From Oscillibacter faecalis_A (lineage in GTDB: Bacteria > Bacillota > Clostridia > Oscillospirales > Oscillospiraceae), in assembly GCF_029218125.1 (NCBI RefSeq), contig NZ_JARFXX010000005.1, positions 1 through 64,000 on the forward strand: a stretch of 64,000 nucleotides of DNA. Direction: 5' to 3'. Below the pieces are notes generated by a model that saw only the letters and a list, made by a program, of their open reading frames with translations, ran no database searches and had not been told where the DNA came from. Positions 50,419 to 59,768 of this stretch are shown in pieces. Position numbers and translations under genes: made by a program. Position 1 is the first letter of the stretch; every line of letters begins with the position of its first letter.

Positions 50419-52665
50419 ATGCCGAAAAAGAAGCAGCCGGAGGAAGCCCGGCACCCAGTTAATAACCCCAACGTCATGGGCCTTCATGCGGCGGTGGTGG
50501 AGCAGCCCATCACCGACACGCTGGAGACCAACTATATGCCCTATGCCATGAGCGTCATTGTCTCCCGGGCCATCCCGGAAATCGACGGCTTCAAGCCCTC
50601 TCACCGCAAGCTGCTCTACACCATGTACAAAATGGGCTTGCTGACCGGAGCACGGACGAAGTCCGCCAACATCGTGGGTCAGACCATGCGCCTGAACCCC
50701 CACGGCGACGCCGCCATTTACGATACCATGGTGCGCTTGTCCAAGGGCTACGGCGCTCTGCTGACCCCCTTTGTGGACTCCAAGGGCAACTTCGGCAAGT
50801 CCTACTCCCGGGATATGTCATGGGCTGCTCCCCGGTACACGGAGGCGAAGCTCTCCGCCATCTGCGGGGAGATCTTCAAGGACATCGACAGTGATACCGT
50901 GGACTTCGTGGATAACTATGACAACACCATGAAGGAACCGGCGCTGCTGCCCACCACCTTCCCCAATATTCTGGTATCTGCCAACAGCGGCATTGCCGTG
51001 GGCATGGCCTCCCAGTTCTGCGGTTTCAACCTGAAAGAGGTCTGCGATACTACGGTGGCCTACCTGAAAAACCCGGACTGCGACCTGACGGAAACGCTGC
51101 TGGCCCCGGATTTTCCCACCGGCGGCGAGCTGATCGCGGACAGCAGCGCCCTTCGGGATATTTACAATACCGGCCGGGGCAGCGTCCGGGTGCGGGCCAA
51201 GTACCGCTATGTCAAGGATGAAAACCTTATTGAAATTTATGAGATTCCCTATTCCACCACGGTAGAGGCGATTTTGGACAAGGTGGCGGAGCTCATCAAG
51301 GCGGGCAAGGCCAAGGAGATCGCCGATATGCGGGACGAGACGGACCTGTCCGGATTGAAGCTGGCCATCGACCTCAAGCGGGGCACGGACCCGGATAAGC
51401 TCATGGCTAAGCTCTACCGGCTCACGCCACTGGAGGACGCCTTTGCCTGCAATTTCAACGTGCTCATCGGCGGCAGCCCCAAGGTGCTGGGTGTCCGGCA
51501 GATTTTGGAGGAATGGACCGCGTGGCGCACGGAGAGCGTGAAGCGCCGGGTCTACTTTGTCCTCGGCAAGAAGAAGGACAAGCTGCATCTGCTCAAGGGT
51601 CTCAAGCGCATTCTGCTGGACATCGACAAGGCCATCAAAATTATCCGGGAGACGGAGGAGGAGGCCGAGGTCATCCCCAATTTGATGATCGGCTTCGGCA
51701 TTGACCAGATTCAAGCGGAATACGTGGCGGAGATCAAGCTGCGGAACATCAACAAGGAATATATCCTCAAGCGCACCCGGGAGACCGACGCCCTGCGGGA
51801 CGAGATCGAGGATCTGGAGGACCTTCTGAACAGCCCCCAGCGGGTAAAGAAGGTCATTGTGGAGGAGTTGAACGCCGCTGCGGAAAAGTACGGCGAGCCC
51901 CGCCGTACCACCATTGTCTATCCCCACGAAATTACGCAGTATACCCCGGAGGCGGAGCAGAAGGAGGAATATCCTGTATCTGTGTTCCTGTCCCGGGAAG
52001 GGTATTTTAAGAAGATCACACCTGCCTCTCTGCGGATGAGCAGCGAGCAGAAGTATAAGGAGGGTGATGCCCTCCGCCAGGGCTTTGAGACCACCTCCAA
52101 TGCCGAGGCCATGTTCTTTACGGATAAATGTCAGGTCTATAAGACCCGCCTTGGCGAGTTCGATGATGCCAAAGCCAGTGTCCTTGGCGATTATCTGCCC
52201 ACAAAGCTGAAGATGGACGCCGGGGAAAGCGTAATTTTCATGGTGCTGCCGGGGGCGGACTATGCCGGGAGCCTGCTGTTCTTCTTTGAAAACGGCAAGG
52301 CGGCCCGGGTGGAGCTGAAGGCGTATCAGACCACCTCTAACCGCCGCAAGCTCACCGGCGCGTACTCCGATAAAGCCCCGCTGGCCTGTATCCGCCGGCT
52401 GGACGAGGACTGCGAGCTGGCGGTCTATTCCAACGAGCCCCGCTGCCTGATTTTCCACACGGCGCTGCTGGCGCCGAAGACCACCCGTTCCGCACAGGGC
52501 GTGGCGGTGATGACGCTGAAGCCGAAATACCATCTGGAGTCGGTGCGGCTCTCCGATGAGACCGCCATTACCAACCGGACCCGTTACCGGGTGCGGGCGA
52601 TTCCCGCCGCCGGGGCCTTAGTAAAAGAGGAGGACTCCGAGGACCAGCAGATCAGTCTGCTGTAA
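50419..52665 (+). CDS. parC: topoisomerase IV subunit A-like protein
   Basis: A 748-aa type IIA topoisomerase A subunit. 'LETNYMPYAMSVIVSRAIPEIDGFKPSHRKLLYTMYKMGL' is the winged-helix region, 'SWAAPRYTEAKLS' holds the active-site Tyr, and the C-terminal third replaces the long gyrase beta-pinwheel with a shorter variant without a GyrA box. It works with the upstream B subunit in decatenation or relaxation. 41 bp downstream of parE. Confidence 0.92.
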   Translation: MPKKKQPEEARHPVNNPNVMGLHAAVVEQPITDTLETNYMPYAMSVIVSRAIPEIDGFKPSHRKLLYTMYKMGLLTGARTKSANIVGQTMRLNPHGDAAIYDTMVRLSKGYGALLTPFVDSKGNFGKSYSRDMSWAAPRYTEAKLSAICGEIFKDIDSDTVDFVDNYDNTMKEPALLPTTFPNILVSANSGIAVGMASQFCGFNLKEVCDTTVAYLKNPDCDLTETLLAPDFPTGGELIADSSALRDIYNTGRGSVRVRAKYRYVKDENLIEIYEIPYSTTVEAILDKVAELIKAGKAKEIADMRDETDLSGLKLAIDLKRGTDPDKLMAKLYRLTPLEDAFACNFNVLIGGSPKVLGVRQILEEWTAWRTESVKRRVYFVLGKKKDKLHLLKGLKRILLDIDKAIKIIRETEEEAEVIPNLMIGFGIDQIQAEYVAEIKLRNINKEYILKRTRETDALRDEIEDLEDLLNSPQRVKKVIVEELNAAAEKYGEPRRTTIVYPHEITQYTPEAEQKEEYPVSVFLSREGYFKKITPASLRMSSEQKYKEGDALRQGFETTSNAEAMFFTDKCQVYKTRLGEFDDAKASVLGDYLPTKLKMDAGESVIFMVLPGADYAGSLLFFFENGKAARVELKAYQTTSNRRKLTGAYSDKAPLACIRRLDEDCELAVYSNEPRCLIFHTALLAPKTTRSAQGVAVMTLKPKYHLESVRLSDETAITNRTRYRVRAIPAAGALVKEEDSEDQQISLL

Positions 52666-52742
52666 AGAGCGTGTACCTTCCGCATGGTAGTCGGACGTCT
52701 CTGCGGCATAAAAGACAAACAGACAATGAGGGGGAGAAGCTT

Positions 52743-53597
52743 TTGAAAAGGCAACTGAAAAGCTATGCCATCATAGCGCTGGGTGCGGTGATTTTCGCGC
52801 TGGCCTTTGACTGGTTCTTTGCGGCAAATGCCGTAGGCATGGGCGGCATCACAGGTCTGGCGCAGGCCATCAATGTCCTGCTGCCGGTGCTGCCGGTGGG
52901 TATTTTGACAATTCTGCTGAATATCCCGCTGTTTCTGGCGGGCTGGCGGTTCATCGGCTTCCATCTGCTGTCCTCCTCACTGTTTGCCATGGCGGTCAGC
53001 TCTCTTGCCATGGACGGAATTGCCCTGTTTTATACCTTTCCGCCCATGGATTCCATGCTGGCCGCAGTCTGCGGCGGCGCCATGATGGGAACGGGCCTTG
53101 GCATTGTATTCTCACAGGGGGCCACCACCGGCGGCACGGACATCGTGGCCCGCCTGCTGAAGCTGAAATTTCCGTGGCTTCCCATGGGCAAGCTGATACT
53201 AATCCCGGATGGTGTGGTACTGGCATTGACGGCCATCGCCTTTCAGCGGCTGGAAACGGCTCTCTATGGCGCGGTGGCCCTGTATGTGTCCAGCAAGGTT
53301 ATGGACACGGTGCTCTACGGCATGAACGCCTCTAAGGTGGCGTACATCATTTCCGATGACTGGAAGGCGGTGGCAGACGCTATTTTGGCCTATGACCGGG
53401 GTGTGACCATTCTCAATGCCGCCGGGGCCTACACCGGCGCGGAAAAGCACGTTTTGCTGGTGGCGTTTCGTCAGCGGGAGATCGTGGAGATCAAGCGGCG
53501 CGTCCATGCCATTGACCCCGGCGCGTTTTTGATCGTCTGCGACGCCCATGAGGTCTTGGGCGAGGGCTTCCGGGAATATCAGAAGGAAGAGCTGTAA
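52743..53597 (+). CDS. YitT family membrane protein
   Basis: A 284-aa protein with about five transmembrane helices (DUF161 repeats: 'ANAVGMGGITGLAQAINVLLP', 'SQGATTGGTDIVARLLKLK') and a cytoplasmic C-terminal DUF2179 domain ('RGVTILNAAGAYTGAEKHVLL'). The start is TTG 52743 behind GAGGGGGAG; no better start is in frame. Function of the family is not established. Confidence 0.92.
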   Translation: MKRQLKSYAIIALGAVIFALAFDWFFAANAVGMGGITGLAQAINVLLPVLPVGILTILLNIPLFLAGWRFIGFHLLSSSLFAMAVSSLAMDGIALFYTFPPMDSMLAAVCGGAMMGTGLGIVFSQGATTGGTDIVARLLKLKFPWLPMGKLILIPDGVVLALTAIAFQRLETALYGAVALYVSSKVMDTVLYGMNASKVAYIISDDWKAVADAILAYDRGVTILNAAGAYTGAEKHVLLVAFRQREIVEIKRRVHAIDPGAFLIVCDAHEVLGEGFREYQKEEL

Positions 53598-53610
53598 AGG
53601 AGAAGGGGCT

Positions 53611-54213
53611 ATGACGGATTTTTCAAGGGTAAAACAGAATTTGGAGGCCCGGGGCTTCCGCGTCAGTGTATTCGCCACGGCGGCGGAGGCGGCGGACTAT
53701 CTGGACAGCGCCATTGACAATACCTCCGTGGGCTTCGGAGGCTCCGTGACACTGGAGCAGATGGGTCTTTATGAGCGGCTGGAGCGGCATGACCGGGTCA
53801 ACTGGCACTGGCGGCCCACGGTTGACGGAGCAGACGCCCGGCAGGCGGCCATGACAGCGGAGCATTACATTACCTCGGTAAACGGTCTTGCGGAAACAGG
53901 AGAGCTCATCAATATCGACGGTACCGGCAACCGCGTGGCATCCACACTGTACGGTCATAAAAAGGTCTGGTTCGTGGTGGGCCGGAACAAGCTGGCTCCC
54001 ACGTATGAGGAGGCCCTCTGGCGGGCGCGGAATATTGCCGCGCCGAAGAACGCCCAGCGTCTGAAGCGGAAAACGCCCTGTGCGGTCAAGGCTGACCACT
54101 GCTATGACTGCAAGAGCCCGGAGCGCATCTGCCGGGGACTGGTGGTGCTGTGGGAGGCCATTGGCAGCATGGAGATGGAAGTGGTCCTCGTAGACGAGGC
54201 GCTTGGCTATTAA
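53611..54213 (+). CDS. LUD domain protein (lactate utilization-like)
   Basis: A 200-aa LUD (DUF162) protein: 'VGFGGSVTLEQMGLYERL', 'NIDGTGNRVASTLYGHKKVWFVVG', and a cysteine-bearing C-terminus 'DHCYDCKSPERICRGL'. Related to LutC/YkgG. Stand-alone LUD proteins of this type occur widely in Clostridia with unknown role. AAAGGAG precedes ATG 53611, 13 bp after yitT. Confidence 0.88.
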   Translation: MTDFSRVKQNLEARGFRVSVFATAAEAADYLDSAIDNTSVGFGGSVTLEQMGLYERLERHDRVNWHWRPTVDGADARQAAMTAEHYITSVNGLAETGELINIDGTGNRVASTLYGHKKVWFVVGRNKLAPTYEEALWRARNIAAPKNAQRLKRKTPCAVKADHCYDCKSPERICRGLVVLWEAIGSMEMEVVLVDEALGY

Positions 54214-54234
54214 AATCGAACGGAGGGGACGCGG

Positions 54235-54939
54235 ATGAAGGGTCAACGGTTGGCGGCGGCAGGGCTGGCGCTATGCCTGCTGACAGGCTGCGCCCCCTTG
54301 CTGGAGCGCTCCTATACCGTCTCAGAGCCCCACAGCAGCAAGCTCTGGGAGAGCGAGGCGGCGGGGACGCTTCGGGCGGAAAACCATCAGGACATTGTCA
54401 ATGACCTGCTGATCTTGATCGGCCAGCACACGGAAAGCGCCGTGTTGCGCCTATACGGTTTTGAGGACGATCAGGCTGCCATGGAGCAGATGGATCAGGC
54501 CATGCTGGAGGTCCAGCAGGAAACGCCGCTGGGGGCCTATGCCGTGGAGTATATCACCGCTGTGGAGCAGCCCCAGCGGAGCTGCTATGAGATGAACGTC
54601 CAGATCAGCTACCGCCGCAGCGCCGAGCAGGTGCAGACCATTGTAAACGCTACCAGCCCCAGCGCTCTGCATGATCTGCTGACAGCGGCGCTGGACGGGG
54701 ACCGGGCGGAGTTGGTGGTCCGCGTGAGCTATTGGCAGGCAGACAGCCGCGAAAAGGTGGAGCAGGCGCTCACGCAGGTTCGGCAGGAGCGCGGCGTCCC
54801 GGTGGAGACCGTGTGGCTGGTGCATTATTACCCGGAAACGGACCCGGTGGGAATTGTGGAATTTCTGCTGAAGCCGGCGGAGCAGACTGCGGCAGAACCG
54901 GCAGCCAATGAATTACCGGAAGAAAAAACGGAAAAATAG
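54235..54939 (+). CDS. hypothetical lipoprotein
   Basis: A 234-aa protein with lipobox 'LCLLTGC' (Cys19 region). The mature part contains 'SYTVSEPHSSKLWESEAAGTL' and two alpha/beta units, ending in a Glu-rich tail. It is part of the yitT-LUD-lipoprotein run. Homologs without known function occur beside such genes in Oscillospiraceae. Confidence 0.8.
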   Translation: MKGQRLAAAGLALCLLTGCAPLLERSYTVSEPHSSKLWESEAAGTLRAENHQDIVNDLLILIGQHTESAVLRLYGFEDDQAAMEQMDQAMLEVQQETPLGAYAVEYITAVEQPQRSCYEMNVQISYRRSAEQVQTIVNATSPSALHDLLTAALDGDRAELVVRVSYWQADSREKVEQALTQVRQERGVPVETVWLVHYYPETDPVGIVEFLLKPAEQTAAEPAANELPEEKTEK

Positions 54940-54949
54940 GAAAAACCTC

Positions 54950-54978
54950 TTGACAGAAACGAGCGTGCTTGCTATAAT
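54950..54978 (+). promoter_or_regulatory. consensus promoter of tRNA-Gly
   Basis: TTGACA (54950-54955), 17-bp spacer, TATAAT (54973-54978); exact sigma-A consensus, 13 bp before the tRNA. Confidence 0.95.
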
Positions 54979-54991
54979 AACTACTGTTCTT

Positions 54992-55067
54992 GCGGGCTTA
55001 GCTCATCTGGTAGAGCGCCACCTTGCCAAGGTGGAGGTAGCGAGTTCGAGCCTCGTAGCCCGCTCCA
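54992..55067 (+). tRNA. tRNA-Gly(GCC)
   Basis: Acceptor GCGGGCT/AGCCCGC, D arm GCTC..GAGC, anticodon arm CCACC-TTGCCAA-GGTGG (anticodon GCC), T arm GCGAG-TTCGAGC-CTCGT, discriminator T and encoded CCA. Confidence 0.97.
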
Positions 55068-55113
55068 AAAAAGAAACACCACCCATTGGGTGGTGTTTCT
55101 TTTTTGGAGCGGG
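55059..55113. terminator. 26-bp-arm palindrome, terminator merged with tRNA 3' end
   Basis: Perfect arms 55059-55084 and 55088-55113 with an ATT loop. The left arm includes the last nine bases of tRNA-Gly (CCCGCTCCA). The A6/T6 tracts make it a bidirectional terminator, but it extends beyond what a terminator needs. Confidence 0.85.
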
Positions 55114-55783
55114 CAAGTTTGCTTCGCAAACTTATCCTGCGGGGGGGATTAAAAAGCAGGGGAAACAGGCGATGCGCCGCCAGTGGCGGAAGAAGCGAGC
55201 CTGTTTCGAGGAAGCGGCGCTGTTTGTGGTTTTCAAAAGGCCACAAACAGCAATGCCGCGACGGTGTTCACCCGGCTAAGGTTTCCCCTGCAAACATCCC
55301 TGTCCTTGCGGACAACAGAAAGTATAGTATTTTTGGATTGCCGCTGATAGAAGTACGAACTCGCTGTCTCCACCTCAACACGTGAAGTGTGTTTTAAATC
55401 ATGGAGGCCGGCAGGGTTCCTGTGAATTGCCAACGGCAATTCGTGGGATACCGGGAAGCGAGTTCGAGCCTCGGTTTTTGCAAACATCTCCTTCCCTTGC
55501 GGTGCGTGCAACTCTGTGCATCCGTTACCTTTACCCGTGTGCGGAGCGCACTTGAATCAGGGAGATCTGGTAGGGTTCTGCATCATCCTCACAAGATCCA
55601 TAGCCCGCGGCGCTGCCTTCCGGCAGCGCCTTGCTCATTCCGCTGTTCGCCCTCTCCCCACTGAAATCGCTGCGCTGGGTTTCAGCGGGGGACTCCGTCG
55701 CAGTGATTCGTAGGATGTTGGAAATGAGTTCGGACCTTGTTCTGCAATCCGCATACGGAAATGCCAAGAATTCGTTTAAAAAC
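55114..55783. other. non-coding mobile-element scar after tRNA-Gly
   Basis: About 670 bases without a credible gene. It contains a 17-bp copy of the tRNA-Gly T arm (AGCGAGTTCGAGCCTCG, 55457-55473; original 55039-55055) and a diverged copy of the IME hairpin repeat on the minus strand (55642-55690). Together these suggest decayed remains of elements once integrated at this tRNA. Confidence 0.55.
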
Positions 55784-55785
55784 GC

Positions 55786-55831
55786 AAAAATAACAGCAGA
55801 GCATCCAACTGGATGCTCTGCTGTTATTTTT
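55786..55831. terminator. bidirectional terminator
   Basis: A perfect 21-bp stem (55786-55806 / 55811-55831) with A-run and T-run ends. It lies 22 bp beyond the stop of the minus-strand gene at 55853. Confidence 0.92.
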
Positions 55832-55852
55832 ATAGGGGTAGGTATCTCTGCT

Positions 55853-57052
55853 TTACAGCTTTGCCAGCGCCTGATCGAAATCGTTCAGCAGGTCATCGGT
55901 GTCCTCAAGGCCGGAGGAGAGGCGAATCTGGCCCATGGTGATGCCAATAGCCGCCAGCTCGTCGGGGCTGAGATCGCGATGAGAGGCTCTGGGGGGATAG
56001 GTCAGCGTGGTGCCGACACCGGCCAGCGTGGGAACAAAGCGGACCAGCTGCAGATTGCTGATGAGCTTGTCGATCTCTTTCTGACCGCCCTTGAAGTTCA
56101 CGCAGAGCATACCGCCGTAGCCGTTGCCCTCGAACTGCTTGTCGGCCAGCGCCTTGCTGGGAGAGGACTCCAGACCGGGATAATAAACCTTTTCCACCTT
56201 GGGATGGCTCTCAAAGAACTTGGCCAGCGCCATGCCGTTTTCCGCCATCTTCTTAACACGCAGAGGCAGGGTCCGCAGGCTCCGGGCCAGCAGCCAGGAC
56301 TCCGTAGCGCCCAGATTGGCACCGTAGAGGCCGAGGTAGAAGCTCAGGGACTTGATGATCTCCTCGGAGCCGATGACCGCGCCGCCTACCAGATCATCGT
56401 GGCCGCCGAGATACTTGGTGGCGCTGTAGATTACAAGGTCGGCACCGAACTTGATGGGCTTTGCGATGATGGAGGTGGCAAAGGTGTTGTCGATGAACAG
56501 CTTTGCGCCGTGGGCGTGGGCAACATCCGCCAGATGCTGAATATCGGGTACGCTCATCAGAGGATTGGCGATGGTCTCGCCGTACACCAGCTTGGTGTTG
56601 GGACGCATATAGTCCGCAACATCCTGCGTGTTGAAGTCGATGAAGGTGGTCTCCACGCCCCAGCGCTTCAGCTCGTGCTTGAGGTAGTAGAACGCCTCGC
56701 CGTAGATGATGGGGGAGGCCACGATGTGGTCGCCGGGCTTCACCGTTGCCAGAATGGAGGTGGTGATGGCCGCCATGCCGGAGGAAAACACCAGACCCTT
56801 CTCGCCGCCCTCACCGGCCGCCAGAATTTGAGAGGTGGCGTCGGCGTTGGGGTTGCCAAGACGGAAATAGGCATAGCCGGGAGCGCCCTCGTCGCAAATC
56901 TTATCAATGGGATCAATGGAGTCGAAAATGTAGGCAGAGGACAGATAGATGGGGAAGGTCTCCGGCACTGTCAGCGCCTTGTTCAGCTCGTAGCACAGCT
57001 CACCATTGCCGGTGTGGACGTATTTGGTTGCGTCGCCCTTTTCAATAGACAT
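55853..57052 (-). CDS. Cys/Met metabolism PLP-dependent enzyme (gamma-lyase type)
   Basis: A 399-aa trans-sulfuration enzyme. 'VFSSGMAAITTSILATVKPGDHIV' and the PLP lysine in 'YSATKYLGGHDDLVGGAV'. The family includes cystathionine gamma-synthase/lyase, methionine gamma-lyase and O-acetylhomoserine sulfhydrylase; I cannot separate these. AAGGAGG precedes ATG 57052. It lies downstream of brnQ on the same strand (74 bp), so catabolism of an imported amino acid is plausible. Confidence 0.9.
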   Translation of the reverse strand: MSIEKGDATKYVHTGNGELCYELNKALTVPETFPIYLSSAYIFDSIDPIDKICDEGAPGYAYFRLGNPNADATSQILAAGEGGEKGLVFSSGMAAITTSILATVKPGDHIVASPIIYGEAFYYLKHELKRWGVETTFIDFNTQDVADYMRPNTKLVYGETIANPLMSVPDIQHLADVAHAHGAKLFIDNTFATSIIAKPIKFGADLVIYSATKYLGGHDDLVGGAVIGSEEIIKSLSFYLGLYGANLGATESWLLARSLRTLPLRVKKMAENGMALAKFFESHPKVEKVYYPGLESSPSKALADKQFEGNGYGGMLCVNFKGGQKEIDKLISNLQLVRFVPTLAGVGTTLTYPPRASHRDLSPDELAAIGITMGQIRLSSGLEDTDDLLNDFDQALAKL

Positions 57053-57125
57053 ATAATCCTCCTTACGCGCTTTGCGCGTTCCAATTAAAATGCGGTATCA
57101 GATTTTTTCAGAAACTCACGCGAAA

Positions 57126-58415
57126 TCAGGTCTCCGTGCGGCCCTTGCCCTTTCCGGCGATGAGACCGACGATGAAGCCCACCACAGCGGGAACGATCCA
57201 GCCGAAGCCCAGAGCATAGAGGGGGATGTGGTTCATAACGGGATCGAGGAAGCCGAAGCCGTACTCGTGGGGCAGGTCCAGAATGGCGTACACCACGGTG
57301 AAATACACAGCGCCCTTAAATGCGCCGTCATTGGGAATCTTCTTCTCGAAGATGCCCAGAATGGTCATTACCAGCGTGATGGGATAGAAGAAGGAGAACC
57401 AGGGGGAGGTCAGGCTCACGATGGTATCCAGACCGAAGCTGGCGACGATGGTGGTGACGATAGGGACGATCATGACCAGAACCTTGTAGGACAGCTTGCC
57501 GTGGGTGGCGGTCTCATAGAAATCTGCCACTGCGGTGATCTGGCTGATGGCGGTGGTGAGGCAGGCCAGCACCACGGACAGGCACAGGCCGTAAATCGCG
57601 ATCTGGCCGCCGCTGGAGCGGATGATCGCCAGCAGGAGGTTGGCGTTGCTGATGCTGTCGGGCGTGTACTCGGTGCTGACGCAGGCGCCCATATACAGCA
57701 GACCGCCATAGACGACAGCCAGGCAGACGGCGGCGATCAGGCAGGCCCGGACATGGGCATTGCGGAAGGCTTCACCCTCGTAGCCCTTGCGCTTGATGCT
57801 GTCAAAGAACACGCCGGCAGCCAGAAAGGACACCAGAACGTCGCCGGTGCTGTAACCGCCAAGGAAGCTGTTGACAAAGGCGTTATCCACGGAGGCGGCG
57901 CCGGGAGTACCGATGGGGCTGACAGCGCCCTTGACCACCAGAATGAACAGGATGATGGTCATAACAGGAGTCAAAATCTTGCCCACATTGTCCAAAGCGG
58001 TACCGCGGTCCTTAGCGAACAGGAACGCGATCACGAAGTAGAGAATGACGAACACCAGATACGGTGCGCCGGGCCAGATGCCCTGAAGGCCCATCTCAAT
58101 GCCGACGGCTGCGGTTCTGGGGATGGACACGCAGCAGCAGAGGATCATGATGGCGCCGATCATGACGGTGTAGAACTTCTTGTTCACATGGTCGGAGATT
58201 TTCTGGACAGAGCCGCACATACCCAGCACAATGATAGCCAGAATGGGCAGACCCACGCCGGAGGCCAGCATACCGATCATGCCGCTGAGCCAGTTGCTGC
58301 CGCTTTGCAGGCCCAGCATCGGCGGGAAGATCAGGTTGCCCGCGCCGAAGTAGGAGGCGAAGAACGCCAGACCTACGAATAGGACGTCTGTGAATTTGAT
58401 TTTTTTCTCTTGCAT
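57126..58415 (-). CDS. brnQ: BrnQ-type branched-chain amino acid transporter
   Basis: A 429-aa membrane protein with about twelve helices (LIVCS family). 'FFASYFGAGNLIFPPMLGLQSG' and 'SIPRTAAVGIEMG' are family signatures. It is a cation-coupled importer of Leu/Ile/Val-type substrates, though in this sulfur context methionine import is possible. ATG 58415 with AGGGAGGAA upstream; the N-terminally longer frame is rejected. Confidence 0.93.
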   Translation of the reverse strand: MQEKKIKFTDVLFVGLAFFASYFGAGNLIFPPMLGLQSGSNWLSGMIGMLASGVGLPILAIIVLGMCGSVQKISDHVNKKFYTVMIGAIMILCCCVSIPRTAAVGIEMGLQGIWPGAPYLVFVILYFVIAFLFAKDRGTALDNVGKILTPVMTIILFILVVKGAVSPIGTPGAASVDNAFVNSFLGGYSTGDVLVSFLAAGVFFDSIKRKGYEGEAFRNAHVRACLIAAVCLAVVYGGLLYMGACVSTEYTPDSISNANLLLAIIRSSGGQIAIYGLCLSVVLACLTTAISQITAVADFYETATHGKLSYKVLVMIVPIVTTIVASFGLDTIVSLTSPWFSFFYPITLVMTILGIFEKKIPNDGAFKGAVYFTVVYAILDLPHEYGFGFLDPVMNHIPLYALGFGWIVPAVVGFIVGLIAGKGKGRTET

Positions 58416-58480
58416 AAATAAGTTCCTCCCTATTTTCCTATTTTGCACACTGAAAAACTGAGAACCGTTTGCTGACTTTT

Positions 58481-58510
58481 ATGATAGCGGCTGAAATCGC
58501 GTTTGTCCAA
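58481..58510 (-). promoter_or_regulatory. brnQ promoter
   Basis: On the minus strand: -35 TTGGAC (58505-58510), 18-bp spacer, -10 TATCAT (58481-58486). A/T-rich repeats of the TGTTTTTAAAA type between 58560 and 58620 could be LysR-binding sites. Confidence 0.6.
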
Positions 58511-58640
58511 TAAACCGATGTTATGAACTGCAATTACTTTTGTATATATCGACCTATAATCACCTGTTTTTAAAAAACTGTTGTTTAGTATCACGAAAAT
58601 GTTTGTTTTTTTAAAACAGACTATTTTGGTATGATTATAG

Positions 58641-58670
58641 TTGCACATTTTGGAATTCTTGTGCTATAAT
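58641..58670 (+). promoter_or_regulatory. lysR promoter
   Basis: -35 TTGCAC (58641-58646), 18-bp spacer, -10 TATAAT (58665-58670). It is divergent from the brnQ promoter. Confidence 0.75.
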
Positions 58671-58713
58671 ACAAGAAATCCATCGAAAAACGAGGAAAGG
58701 TTGGCAATTTGTC

Positions 58714-59637
58714 ATGACGCTTCTTCAGTTGAAATACATTTCCACGGTGGCTAAATACGGCTCTTTCTGTAAAGCAGCCCAAGCGCTGTACGTATCACAG
58801 CCCGGAATCAGCAAAATGGTCTGTGCGCTGGAGGAGGAACTGGGAATTACCATTTTTGTCCGCTCCGCTGCCGGCATCACCTTGACGGCGGAAGGCCGGG
58901 AGCTGCTGAATATGGGGGAGCGGCTGCTGAAGGACGCCGAGCATATCTCCCGGCACTTTACGCAGGACATGGGTAAGACCCATGAGACCCTCAGCGTCAG
59001 CAGCCAGCATTATTGCTTTGTGATTGATGCCCTGATGGATTACCAGCGCGCCAGCAAAAAAGATGACTATACTTATAAGCTGTTAGTGGGACAGGGGCCG
59101 GAGGTCATCCAGCAGGTGTCGGACAAGACCACAGAGCTGGGCGTCCTCTTTATCAGTGACCGCAGCCGCAAGCACATGAACCGTGTTTTTGGGGACAACC
59201 ATTTGGAATTTCACCCGCTGGTCAACAGCAAGCCATATGTGTTCATCCACGAAACCCATCCGCTGGCAAAAAAGTCCGTGCTGACGCTGGAGGAGTTGCA
59301 GCCCTATCCCTGCATCATGTATGAGCTGGACTCCGATTCTCCCTCCGTTTTGCAGGAGGAAATGCTGCTGCCGGACTTTTATCCCCGGAAGGTGAACATC
59401 ATCAGCGGCCTTTACCAAAGCATGATGGTCATGAAAGAGTGTCAGGGCTATGATTTGGGGACCGGCACGGTCTCTGCCGGAAACCGAGAGCTGGGCGTTG
59501 TAAAGCGGCCCATCGTGGGCTATGATGATGTGATCACCATCGGCTGGATTTGCCAGAAGGGCCATACGCTGTCCCGGCCGGCGGAGGAGCTTGTCAAGCT
59601 GCTCCAGCGCCACTGCTGCGATGTGCCGGAGACCTGA
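58714..59637 (+). CDS. LysR family transcriptional regulator
   Basis: A 307-aa LTTR. N-terminal HTH 'LLQLKYISTVAKYGSFCKAAQALYVSQPGISKMVCALEEELG', then a two-lobed effector domain. It is divergent from brnQ and the first PLP enzyme and upstream of the second PLP enzyme, so it probably regulates all of them in response to a sulfur amino acid or its product. The product partner is inference from position. Confidence 0.93.
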   Translation: MTLLQLKYISTVAKYGSFCKAAQALYVSQPGISKMVCALEEELGITIFVRSAAGITLTAEGRELLNMGERLLKDAEHISRHFTQDMGKTHETLSVSSQHYCFVIDALMDYQRASKKDDYTYKLLVGQGPEVIQQVSDKTTELGVLFISDRSRKHMNRVFGDNHLEFHPLVNSKPYVFIHETHPLAKKSVLTLEELQPYPCIMYELDSDSPSVLQEEMLLPDFYPRKVNIISGLYQSMMVMKECQGYDLGTGTVSAGNRELGVVKRPIVGYDDVITIGWICQKGHTLSRPAEELVKLLQRHCCDVPET

Positions 59638-59768
59638 ATGGAAAAATAATTGGTTATGACCGGCAATAACATCACGGTATTTCCGTAACCCCTGTGATTT
59701 GTGCTATGCTTTTCTCAACCAAAATGGTAGGTTTTAGAAAAACCGCACAAATTTTAGGAGGTATACGC

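Noticed and set aside
55631..58382. Two long plus-strand frames opposite the PLP enzyme and brnQ
   Set aside because: Antisense shadows; both minus-strand genes have conserved motifs and good ribosome sites.
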